The notes below the pieces were generated by a model. That model made no database searches. It saw nothing but the letters and a program-made list of their open reading frames with translations, and was not told where the DNA came from. From NCBI GenBank assembly GCA_014239155.1, contig JAAZZQ010000070.1, forward strand, positions 1-38,036: a stretch of 38,036 bases of DNA, written 5' to 3'. Origin of the DNA: Lachnospiraceae bacterium (GTDB lineage Bacteria; Bacillota; Clostridia; Lachnospirales; Lachnospiraceae). A program made the translations under genes and the position numbers. Shown piece after piece: positions 24,901-32,545 of the stretch; position 1 is the first letter of the stretch; each line of letters begins with the position of its first letter.

Positions 24901-24930
24901 GGCGAAATTCATATATATTAGGGCGAAATT
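24901..24930 (-). promoter_or_regulatory. Putative AgrA (LytTR) binding repeats
   Basis: Two identical 9-bp direct repeats, AATTTCGCC on the minus strand (24901-24909 and 24922-24930), are separated by 12 bp, so their centres lie 21 bp, two helical turns, apart. That is the spacing of AgrA sites in S. aureus, although the sequence differs. They lie directly upstream of the agrDB promoter -35. Binding by the encoded LytTR regulator is inferred. Confidence 0.7.
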
Positions 24931-24933
24931 TGT

Positions 24934-24987
24934 ACAAAAAAAGCCTCTCCATTGAAATAGGTCTGGTAAACCTAAACGATGTGAGGC
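24934..24987 (-). terminator. Terminator after agrC
   Basis: On the minus strand GCCTC (24983-24987) pairs with GAGGC (24943-24947), with an inner AGGT/ACCT stem, and T7 follows. It lies about 35 nt after the agrC stop and separates agrAC from the AgrA-controlled agrDB-RiPP transcript. Confidence 0.75.
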
Positions 24988-25021
24988 AATAATATGTAAG
25001 TGTCTGTTAAATTTTCTATTT

Positions 25022-26278
25022 CTACAATAAAGCATATAATATAATTTTTACATCAAAAATATTATCTTTGTCTGATATCTGCATATCCCCCTTGTAAGTA
25101 TCAACCACGTTCTTGACATTTTGCAATCCGATTCCATGAATCCGCTTCTCTTTCTTTGTGGTAATATAAATTTCTCCTTTTCTTTTTATTGCATTATCAT
25201 AACTATTTCTGACACGAATAAAAAGCATACCCCGTTCATAATTTAAAAATAGTTCCAACCATCTTTCCTTTGACTGCTCAGCTGACTCTATCGCATTCTC
25301 CAATAGATTCCCGACAATGACATTTAAATCAAAGGAACGAATTGCCAATTCCTTTGGGATATTTATCTCGTAATTAACATGATTAAGAACTGTCTTTGCT
25401 CTGTTCAGCATATAATTCATCAGACTGTCTACTTCCTGATTTCCACTGCTGATATACTCATGTGGATTTTCAAGATATGCCTGCATATCACAAATATAGT
25501 CCATTACTTTATCATCATTTTGATGCCTCGCTAAAATCATTAATTCATTTAAATGGTGCTTCATATCATGCTTTAGTGTTCTTACTTTTTCTTCCGTTTG
25601 TGTCATAATATTTAATTGATTGGCATAGCTAGCAATCTGTCGTTCAAATAATGCTCTTTCCTCTAACTTTAAATAAGCATCAACTAAAACACCATATAAA
25701 TAAAATATTAATAGATTAATAAGCAAAATCCCAACACTTACAGAAATTAGTATCATTCTGCTATTCAGGTTGTTCATAACCAATATTAGTAAAATCATTA
25801 TACTAATAGCAGGGATAGCAATTAATATGTTTCCGTGAAATGGTATAAAATCCTTACTTTTATTCTTCACCAAAAATCTCTCTACAACAAATTCACAAAT
25901 AAGTATTAAAAAAGTAGTAATGTATACTGTCATTCCATTTGCTTCTTCACCTACCATGTAATTACCAAAGGAATATACTGCTATAATGTCACAAAACATA
26001 TTGATTCCATATATCAAAAGAGTAACCAATACTTTTTTCTTCTCTACCCCCACATATAATCGTGTAATAAAATAAATCAATAATAAATTAGTTATGATGT
26101 TTAATACGGGAAAGTGAAAAAACGAATGAACTAATACTGTCAGTGAAAAGAAAACAAAATAACATATCCTCTCCTTTCCCTTTTCTTCAATATTTATTTC
26201 AAAAAATATTGACATGAATCTTTTGAGAATGAATGTTCTAAATAAGTTAGTGCTTAAAACCGTAATCATTTCTGCCAC
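25022..26278 (-). CDS. agrC: AgrC-like sensor histidine kinase
   Basis: A 418-residue membrane sensor. Residues 1-200 hold about six hydrophobic helices, the pheromone-sensing part. A dimerisation helix follows with LKHDMKHHLNEL (phosphoacceptor likely His237), then a GHKL ATPase domain with N-box NLLENAIESAE and G-box HGIGLQNVKNVV. It should detect the cyclic peptide made from AgrD and phosphorylate AgrA. The start is a GTG at 26278 with GGGAGG upstream, one nucleotide after the agrA stop. Length and order are normal for AgrC. Confidence 0.93.
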   Translation of the reverse strand: MAEMITVLSTNLFRTFILKRFMSIFFEINIEEKGKERICYFVFFSLTVLVHSFFHFPVLNIITNLLLIYFITRLYVGVEKKKVLVTLLIYGINMFCDIIAVYSFGNYMVGEEANGMTVYITTFLILICEFVVERFLVKNKSKDFIPFHGNILIAIPAISIMILLILVMNNLNSRMILISVSVGILLINLLIFYLYGVLVDAYLKLEERALFERQIASYANQLNIMTQTEEKVRTLKHDMKHHLNELMILARHQNDDKVMDYICDMQAYLENPHEYISSGNQEVDSLMNYMLNRAKTVLNHVNYEINIPKELAIRSFDLNVIVGNLLENAIESAEQSKERWLELFLNYERGMLFIRVRNSYDNAIKRKGEIYITTKKEKRIHGIGLQNVKNVVDTYKGDMQISDKDNIFDVKIILYALL

Positions 26279-26279
26279 A

Positions 26280-26996
26280 TTATTTTTCCTCCCATTTATA
26301 TTTCATAATCTGTTCCCTTACTAATTTTCGATATGGAATACTAATACTCAATAAATTATCTCCCTGCATTCTGATTGCTTCATAGGAACACTCTACCATA
26401 TAATCTAAATTTATAATATAAGACTGATGAATCATGATAAAATTATGTGGTAATTCTGAAGCTATTTCTTTCAGTTTTCCATTAAACTGTCTTTCGCCCT
26501 CTCTTGTAACAATATTAATCTTCTTATTCTGGCTATAGAAAAATATAATTTCTCGAAAAGAAATCTTGTAAAAATAACCTTTCGAATAATACTCAAATTT
26601 TTGATTTTTCAATTCGTAAAAATGAATGCTCTTTAAAAATACATTTTCTACAGTTTCTGTCTTTAATGGTTTAATTAAAAAGCCTATCGGTTGCACCTCA
26701 AAAAGCCGCATTGCATAACTGCTTTTAGATGAAATATATATGATAATTAATTCTAAATTTTTCATTTTCTCTCGTATAAAATTACCTACCTGAATTCCGT
26801 CTGTGGTAATTAAGTCTATGTCCAAAAACAGCATATCTAAAGTATTTTCCCTTTTTAAAAAATCACAAAGACTTTCTCCGGAAAACCATACACTTGTTTC
26901 TAGCCCTACCCCATGCTTTTTTCCCAATTTATAAATCATATCTTCCAGTTCTGCACAGACTTCTTTTCCATCATCACATATCCCTATATGAAACAC
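26280..26996 (-). CDS. agrA: AgrA-like LytTR response regulator
   Basis: A 238-residue regulator. The receiver domain has Asp8/Asp9 (ICDDG), the phosphoacceptor Asp59 in LFLDID, and KPL with the conserved lysine. The C-terminal half is a LytTR DNA-binding domain (FYSQNKKINIVTREGE, MIHQSYIINLDYM). It is probably phosphorylated by AgrC and activates the agrDB-RiPP promoter. I place the start at a GTG at 26996 because GGGGGAGG lies 7 nt upstream and because the receiver begins there; thirty codons of open frame further upstream look non-coding. Confidence 0.92.
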   Translation of the reverse strand: MFHIGICDDGKEVCAELEDMIYKLGKKHGVGLETSVWFSGESLCDFLKRENTLDMLFLDIDLITTDGIQVGNFIREKMKNLELIIIYISSKSSYAMRLFEVQPIGFLIKPLKTETVENVFLKSIHFYELKNQKFEYYSKGYFYKISFREIIFFYSQNKKINIVTREGERQFNGKLKEIASELPHNFIMIHQSYIINLDYMVECSYEAIRMQGDNLLSISIPYRKLVREQIMKYKWEEK

Positions 26997-27161
26997 ATCA
27001 TATCCTCCCCCAATTTTTGTTTTATACTCAAACTTCGCACTTGAATAAGTGTTTATGCACCTTGAACATTCAATAATTACTGGCATTAAAATAGCATGAA
27101 ACCATCTGGTTTGGTATAATTGAGTTGTTCAAAACAATTAAAACACCACAGGCTCATGCCT

Positions 27162-27704
27162 CAAGTAGATATGGGGATTGCTCCCCATACCCCTCATTAG
27201 AACCGTACATGCACTATTAACGCATACGACTCAACCCAATATTCTTTCATTGCAAGGTGTGCCCCTTCCCTCCACCGTTATTAACGGTTTCTTTGGTACT
27301 ATGAGCACTTCAGACTTCCTATTATCCATTTAATTTCCTCTCTTGTTCCCTTAATTGTACATCATACCCTATGCCAGGGGGATAATAAGACCCCAACTGT
27401 TCTGTATTATATATTTCTCATCAACCTCTCCAAGCTCTCGGACTGGGGGATGCCCCTGTCCCTCACCATAGCGGTTACAGAGATGTTGTCTGCTACGAAC
27501 GCAAACGCATCGACCATTTCCGACCTCATACTAATTTGCAAGCTCTATCACTTCACTTTCGTTTCGGCTCTGTTGCCTCTGTCCTATGCTTAAATCTGAT
27601 GTTGCCACTTCGACTCCAAGGACTTGGTACGGGCGGTTGATTAAACCTTTCCCGACAGGATTTTCCTGCTATATAATCAGCTATGCTGATTTCTCAGCTC
27701 GCAC
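27162..27704 (-). mobile_element. Group II intron lacking its protein gene
   Basis: Read on the minus strand, the element begins GTGCGAGCTGAG, the usual 5' start of bacterial group II introns. It continues through domain I-III-like sequence and ends with domain V (27200-27232: GAGTCGTATGCG, then GTACGGTTC) and a domain VI hairpin (GGGGAGCAATCCCC). Total length is about 540 nt, whereas ORF-bearing introns are 2 kb or more. It carries only a 32-codon stub where the reverse transcriptase should be, so it can move or splice only with help in trans. It lies about 165 nt upstream of the agrA start on the same strand. The exact 3' end is uncertain by a few bases. Confidence 0.82.
27231..27329 (-). 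pseudogene. Group II intron reverse transcriptase stub
   Basis: The ATG at 27329, preceded by AGAGAGG, opens MDNRKSEVLIVPKKP, the standard beginning of intron-encoded proteins (LtrA type) in Lachnospiraceae. It stops after 32 codons at the edge of domain V. The RT, maturase and endonuclease domains have been deleted cleanly, leaving the ribozyme. Confidence 0.65.
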
Positions 27705-27815
27705 TATGAATAAAAGTATAACACAAAACAACCAAAATGATAAACAAATTTCTAAATCTATCCGAAGATTTTTTACTATTTTTTACTAGATTTCATGTTT
27801 CATCTGTATTAAAAA

Positions 27816-28514
27816 CGGCTAATGCGTATAAAAAGAAGGGAACTCCTGCAGTGGAAATCTTTCAGTACCTGTTTCTTTTGATTTTTTCAAACAGAGGCAT
27901 ATAAGAACCTTATTTCATGAAGAAATACTCTGGCTTTTGCCAAGGATACTGTATACCGCTTTATGAAAATGGTCCAGATCAACTGGATCCGTTTTACAAC
28001 CATTCTTGCAGGCAGAATCATCAGAGAGGCAATCCTTCCGCTGGATTCACAAGACCGCGCCAACGTATTGATCATCGATAATTCTATGTTTGAACGCAAC
28101 CGTTCAAAAAAAACGGAACTTCTTGCAAAAGTATATGACCATGCCAGACACACTTATAAATTTAGTTTCCGTATGCTCACGCTTGGATGGTCTGACGGAA
28201 GTACTTTCCTTCCGATTAACAGTGTGCTTCTTCCACCTGAAAATAAGAAAAACTGGATCAATCAAGCAGAGCCTGTCGAAAAAAGAACCGTTGGTTATAA
28301 ACGGCGTGCACTTTCTATGCAGAAAGGAACACATGCCATGCTGGAACTCCTGTCATCTGCTAAAAAAGCAGCCATTCCTGCAAAATATGTCCTTTTTGAC
28401 AGCTGGTTTTCCTCTCCAAGCGCCCTACATTCCGTTAAGGAAACTGGGTATGATGTCATCGGAATGATAAAGAAAACCCCGAAAATGTTCTTCCGTTATA
28501 ATGGGGAAGTCTAA
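27816..28514 (+). pseudogene. IS4-family transposase fragment
   Basis: Continuous from 27963, 183 codons read as the central part of an IS4-type DDE transposase: VLIIDNSMFERNRSKKTELL, KVYDHARHTYKFSFRMLTLG, KYVLFDSWFSSP. Upstream, KKKGTPAVEIFQYLFLLIF (from about 27830) and AFAKDTVYRFM belong to the same protein in different frames, with one frameshift near 27893 and one TGA. The C-terminus is missing after YNGEV. The gene is dead and cut off next to the relaxase of the Tn4451-like element, so that element's left boundary may lie at 28512-28580. Confidence 0.8.
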
Positions 28515-28581
28515 TGCTGGAACATAGACTGGATGTCCCTGCTCACACTCTCTCCCACAAGCAGACCACCATCTGCCTATT

Positions 28582-30270
28582 CTACCTCGCCCCTTTGTCA
28601 TTTTGCCTTGCCTGATGCACCCTGCCTGCTTCTCTTTCTTTTATAGCCCTCTCTTTTTGCCTAAGCCTGTCTCTGACGCTCTTAGTATCCACCACTTTTT
28701 CTCCATAAGTTTTCTCGTACTCCGCACAAGCTGCTTCATAATTCTGATTCTCTCTTTTTGCCACATCAAGTTCCTTATAGAATGCCTGCATAGAATCAAA
28801 ATGATGTTCTTTCACAATAGAAGAAAGCCTCTTTTTCATATTGAAAATCTGATTATCAAAGCTGTCGATCTCCTGCTGTAACTCCCTGCGCCTGCCGCCT
28901 TTGAAGATGCCCGTACATTCAGACAATTCTTTTTTCAGCATATCCCTCTGTTTTTCACGCCCGAATATTGCCTTGTTCTGGTCTTTCAGCCTGCCCTCAA
29001 TCTCTTTCAGCCGGGGATATTTACTTGCCAGTACGGACGGTTTTGGCTGCGGCGGTCTTTCTGCTGGCTGCTCTTTTTCAACCAGAACAGGTTTTCGCTC
29101 CGCCTTTACCTGTTTAATAATGCTTTCTTTCTCTTTGGAAGCAGTCATTGAATATTCTGTATTCTTTTTCATATCGAGTTTTCGATGCGGATCTATGGGA
29201 AATGGTATCTCCTTTCTTTCCGGCTGAAATCCTGGATCATCTCCTGCATGGATACGGCTGTCCGTTTCTTTTGATGTTTCCTTTATGGCACTGACACCAT
29301 TTCCGATCACTTTCTCCACTATATCAATCACCTTCTGCATGGCTTTCATAATCAGGAGTTCTAACAACAAAATCGCTGCCCTGACAATCTCCCCGAACAG
29401 CTCCGGCCTTTGTCCGTTCTGCTCCACGGATTCTTTTACTTTATCCGTTATCTCCGTCTTTTTAAGCTCCACAATCTCCGCTTCTGATACGCCGCTTACA
29501 ATCGCACGGTCAACGGTTCTGTTCCACTCCATGCGTATTTCATTGTCCGATTTGATTTCCTCCGCTTTCGGATTATTTTTGCCAACCTTCTTTGTCGCAA
29601 GGTACGGACCGTTTTTATCAAAAATACTTAACCTGTCCCTATCATCAAGCACCATCTGGTTGATTAAATCCGTATAAAACACTTTTACCCCATCTAAAAA
29701 AGATTCTTGCTTAAAGCGTTCATCTTTGACAGTGAAAATTTTGCGTTCATACACCTCACCTTTTTTAATGATTTTACAGCCTTGACGGATATTCCCATCT
29801 CCGTCAAGAATCTCTTTCTTTGTCCTCACATGACGCCCCTGCTCATTGTAGAACATATTCCGAGTGGCAATTTTCTCTGTCGGCTGTTCCAGCCGCTTTC
29901 TCTCCGCAAATACCATATGGATATGCAGATTCGTTTTACGTTTATTGTGGTGGAGCGCAGCAAAGCACTCCACGCCGTACTTTTCCTTAAATTCGTCTGC
30001 CATCTTTTTCAAAAGATAGTCATGCTCATAGTTGATAAAACTCTCCGGAAGTGCAATCATCAGCTCCCTTGCCTCAATGCACTTCCCATTCGTGCCGCTT
30101 TTTTCAAATTCCTCCTGATTACATTTGGCAAGCTCCCGCCAGAATGCCCTGTCCGGCTCCGTTGTATAGACTTCATAGAGATGCTCCTGCTTGGCGTGGC
30201 TTGAAATATAAGTGATGCGCCCTGATAAGTCATGCAGCTTTGCCATTTCTATAAATGAATTTCTTTTCAT
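28582..30270 (-). CDS. MobA/MobL-family relaxase
   Basis: A 562-residue relaxase that would nick oriT and lead one strand into a recipient. Its N-terminal domain has a candidate catalytic Tyr21 (GRITYIS) and the metal-binding histidines HHNKRKTNLHIH (His107, 108, 116, 118), typical of MobA/MobL (MOBQ-type) enzymes. The C-terminal half (about 400-560) is a long charged coiled coil, KDQNKAIFGREKQRDMLKKE and onward. I place the start at the ATG at 30270, with AAAGGAAAAG upstream, not at the earlier in-frame codon at 30312. Transfer would depend on a helper conjugative system, since no coupling protein or type IV secretion genes are present. Confidence 0.9.
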   Translation of the reverse strand: MKRNSFIEMAKLHDLSGRITYISSHAKQEHLYEVYTTEPDRAFWRELAKCNQEEFEKSGTNGKCIEARELMIALPESFINYEHDYLLKKMADEFKEKYGVECFAALHHNKRKTNLHIHMVFAERKRLEQPTEKIATRNMFYNEQGRHVRTKKEILDGDGNIRQGCKIIKKGEVYERKIFTVKDERFKQESFLDGVKVFYTDLINQMVLDDRDRLSIFDKNGPYLATKKVGKNNPKAEEIKSDNEIRMEWNRTVDRAIVSGVSEAEIVELKKTEITDKVKESVEQNGQRPELFGEIVRAAILLLELLIMKAMQKVIDIVEKVIGNGVSAIKETSKETDSRIHAGDDPGFQPERKEIPFPIDPHRKLDMKKNTEYSMTASKEKESIIKQVKAERKPVLVEKEQPAERPPQPKPSVLASKYPRLKEIEGRLKDQNKAIFGREKQRDMLKKELSECTGIFKGGRRRELQQEIDSFDNQIFNMKKRLSSIVKEHHFDSMQAFYKELDVAKRENQNYEAACAEYEKTYGEKVVDTKSVRDRLRQKERAIKEREAGRVHQARQNDKGAR

Positions 30271-30509
30271 AAACGCTTTTCCTTTCTTTTGGCGGATAAC
30301 CTGCCACCGCATTTTTTGTGAGCAGCCATTATAGGACGGCTGTCTGTGAACCGATGCCCGTATCCGGGCAGTCTACGGCTGTCGCTTTCTGACAGCCGCA
30401 GGGGGCTTTGTTTTGTGAAGTCCCCTCTGCAATGCTGCACATCTGTCCTGAAATGTAGCCGTAAGCAGCAGCGCCATCTATGCGCCCGTCCTCTGGGCGG
30501 CATGGATAA

Positions 30510-30665
30510 ATACAGTCCGGTTTTTTCGGACTGTATAAATTCACACTTGCGTGAATTTGCCCCCGGCAGGGCGAAATCCCCGGAGCATAAACCGAAGGTT
30601 TGTGCGTAGGGTGTATTTCGCTCTCAAACGCCGAGGGCTTAGGGGAGAGCTTGCGCCCTCCCCGG
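30510..30665. other. Putative oriT of the Tn4451-like element
   Basis: The region upstream of the relaxase gene carries three inverted repeats: ATACAGTCCG/CGGACTGTAT near 30511-30538, AATTCAC/GTGAATT near 30538-30558, and CATAAACC/GGTTTGTG near 30584-30605. GCGCCCTCCCC at 30653-30663 equals, as I remember it, the core around the RSF1010/R1162 (MOBQ) nick site. Position and partner relaxase fit an origin of transfer; the nick site is not proven. Confidence 0.45.
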
Positions 30666-30730
30666 AAATTAGTTGCTGACACTCTCTGAACCACTCCGAA
30701 GCAGTCCGTGGAACAGATTCTTTACAGGCA

Positions 30731-30782
30731 TAAAAAAGCCGCCTGCCTGAAAACTGGTATTCCAGTCTCAAAACAGACGGCT
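30731..30782 (-). terminator. Strong terminator downstream of the hairpin array
   Basis: On the minus strand AGCCGTCTG (30774-30782) pairs with CAGGCGGCT (30737-30745), one G-U pair, around an inner ACTGG/CCAGT stem, followed by T6. It ends the transcript that crosses the segregation genes and hairpin array, so the relaxase must have its own promoter between 30271 and 30730; no clear one was seen. Confidence 0.85.
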
Positions 30783-30794
30783 ACATTTGCACCC

Positions 30795-31005
30795 TTATTT
30801 GCAGCCTTCCGGCTGCTTTCTGCCCTTATTTTGCGGGCTTGAATGCCCGCCCTTTATTATGCAGCCTTTAATGGCTGCCCCTTGTCCTTGTTTTGTAGCC
30901 TTTCGGCTACCTTTTGTTAGTCTTTTTTCAAAATACGGCTACATTTATACTTTGATATAAAAAATCCGCAAAAATAAGGCTACAGTAAACCTAATTACCG
31001 TAGCC
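30795..31005 (-). repeat. Array of short G/C hairpins, several with GNRA loops
   Basis: Four perfect 6-bp hairpins lie at 30801-30816, 30833-30850, 30861-30878 and 30895-30910, starting every 28-34 bp. Their joints contain variants of CCCTTATTTT. On the minus strand two have GNRA tetraloops (GAAA, GGAA), the others 6-nt loops. Related GTAGCC half-sites occur at 30777-30785 and 30933-30942, and a longer GGCTAC/GTAGCC hairpin at 30978-31005 with a T-run directly follows the ParR-like gene. The array would form the 3' part of that transcript, ahead of the terminator. Its function is unknown. Confidence 0.75.
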
Positions 31006-31021
31006 CTGCCCTATAAATATA

Positions 31022-31543
31022 TTAAAATGCGTCAAAATCAATCAAATCATTGTCCGGCGGCTCTGTGGCATTCTCTGATACAGCTTCTTCCTGCATATTC
31101 CCCGCATTCCGTATCGTTGCTTTCGTAGCAGCGGGAGAAACTGTGCCGCCCGTCACATTTCCACTGTCTGCGCCGTTTAATGATTCCTGCCCGCACACCA
31201 TGCCGCCCTGCGCCGCCTGATAAGCCCCCATAGGAACGGATAAAGGAAAAAGCTGCATCTGTGCCATATACATACCAAAAAGCGCCGGGAGATTGGACAT
31301 TACTTTCTTTTCAACCGCTTCCACGATACGCTCTGCAAAAGCATCCTCTTTCTCCCGTGTTTCCAGATAGGGATCATACTCTGCCGCCATGCGCCTGTTA
31401 TAATAATCATTGACCGCCTCTATCACAAATTTATTCTGCGACTTGAACATCTGCCGTATCTTTGGGGAGTGCAGAAGCTCCCACGCCCTGCATTCGTCCC
31501 CTTTTTCCATGTTAAAGCGGATATTATGGTTTTTGTTTTTCAT
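31022..31543 (-). CDS. ParR-like partition adaptor protein
   Basis: A 173-residue protein encoded 13 nt after a ParM-like actin. The first 50 residues (IRFNMEKGDECRAWELLHSP, then SQNKFVIEAVNDYYNRR) match the ribbon-helix-helix pattern of ParR/StbB DNA-binding adaptors. The middle is helical, and the last 60 residues are low-complexity, ending in an acidic DNDLIDFDAF that could bind the filament end. In type II plasmid partition, ParR binds a centromere and links DNA to ParM. The ribosome binding site is AAGGGG. Repeats in the neighbouring hairpin array might serve as its site; that is a guess. Confidence 0.75.
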   Translation of the reverse strand: MKNKNHNIRFNMEKGDECRAWELLHSPKIRQMFKSQNKFVIEAVNDYYNRRMAAEYDPYLETREKEDAFAERIVEAVEKKVMSNLPALFGMYMAQMQLFPLSVPMGAYQAAQGGMVCGQESLNGADSGNVTGGTVSPAATKATIRNAGNMQEEAVSENATEPPDNDLIDFDAF

Positions 31544-31556
31544 TCAAATGCGCCCC

Positions 31557-32507
31557 TTATCCGGCTGATGCCATTGCTTTCTGCCTGCGGAGTTTCATAT
31601 AACAGAAATATTCGTAGCCTTTGGCGTTTGCCCGTATATCATGGTTAAAAGTAACATTATCGCTGTCATAACTGCCCACAAGCTCCACAACCTTCGCCCC
31701 ACCGCCCATGACATACAGTTTCATAAGATTAGGATTGTAACCATGCGCTTTCAGTTCTGCAAATATCTTATCCACATAGGATTTTGCCGCTTCCTCCATG
31801 AGCTGCTGGTATTCCCCGCCCACTTTTGTATCGCCGCAGCGCAGATAATTCTCAATAATTTCCATCGGAAGTTCCTCCGCTTTTCTGTCTAAGATGTGGT
31901 CACGGATCACCTTAAAACACTCGCCCACGCCAAGCCGCACTGTCCACGATTTGCTTTCGCTTGCCTTGCCATTATTGAGTATCATCACGTTCATCGTCCC
32001 ATTCCCAATATCAGCTACCATGTGCATACCCTTAAAATCCGGCAGGCTCTCCGCTATCGCTGCATAGCACTGTGGCATGACCGTACAGTCCACAATGTCA
32101 ATCAAATAACGCCTGCCCGCATACTTATAATCTACATGACGGTTCTGCATCATATACTCCCGGAACGAATCCCGCTGTGTCTGAACCCATTTTAACGGAA
32201 GTCCCACCGCAAGATGAATCTTTGCCGTTGACAGCCCTCTTGCGTTCAGTTCCTTTGCTATGGCGGCAAGGGTAATGATATAATTATCGTCATCCATGCT
32301 CTTTTCCGCCACAAAATCCTTATGCCCCTCGCCTATGGTGTAATAGCTGCCTTCATATTCCAAATAATTCCTTGTAAAAATAGGCGGCTGGTCGCTCCTG
32401 CTCACGGAAGTCGGGAAACAGCACCTTGCCGTCTTATAGTTCCCATAGCCTGCATCCACGCCTAAAATAATTGTCCCGTTCATGTTGTAATCCCTGATCT
32501 TTGTCAT
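31557..32507 (-). CDS. parM: ParM/StbA-like actin ATPase
   Basis: A 316-residue actin-like ATPase. It has the phosphate-1 loop GVDAGYGNYKTA (residues 16-27), phosphate-2 VADIGNGTMNV near 163-173, and an adenosine-motif glycine run YVMGGGAKVVE near 265-275. ParM filaments push plasmid copies apart. In integrative elements such genes may stabilise the excised circle. It is translated from the ATG at 32507 with AGAGAGG upstream and is coupled to the ParR-like gene. Confidence 0.88.
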   Translation of the reverse strand: MTKIRDYNMNGTIILGVDAGYGNYKTARCCFPTSVSRSDQPPIFTRNYLEYEGSYYTIGEGHKDFVAEKSMDDDNYIITLAAIAKELNARGLSTAKIHLAVGLPLKWVQTQRDSFREYMMQNRHVDYKYAGRRYLIDIVDCTVMPQCYAAIAESLPDFKGMHMVADIGNGTMNVMILNNGKASESKSWTVRLGVGECFKVIRDHILDRKAEELPMEIIENYLRCGDTKVGGEYQQLMEEAAKSYVDKIFAELKAHGYNPNLMKLYVMGGGAKVVELVGSYDSDNVTFNHDIRANAKGYEYFCYMKLRRQKAMASAG

Positions 32508-32545
32508 ATAAAAATCCTCTCTTTCATGGTTTGTTTTTAATAAAA

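Noticed and set aside
27963-28514. Active IS4 transposase
   Set aside because: N-terminal part is frameshifted and interrupted by a stop, and the C-terminus is missing, so it cannot be functional.
28603-30204. Several plus-strand open frames of 90-165 codons across the relaxase gene
   Set aside because: They are antisense to a well-supported relaxase, lack ribosome binding sites and have no recognisable motifs.
30267-30771. Several overlapping open frames between the relaxase and the hairpin array
   Set aside because: Rich in inverted repeats and lacking ribosome binding sites; better explained as oriT-type structured DNA.
30795-31005. Hairpin array considered as a CRISPR array
   Set aside because: Units are palindromes with varied stems and joints of 10-18 bp; there are no identical repeats with unique spacers of about 30 bp and no cas genes.
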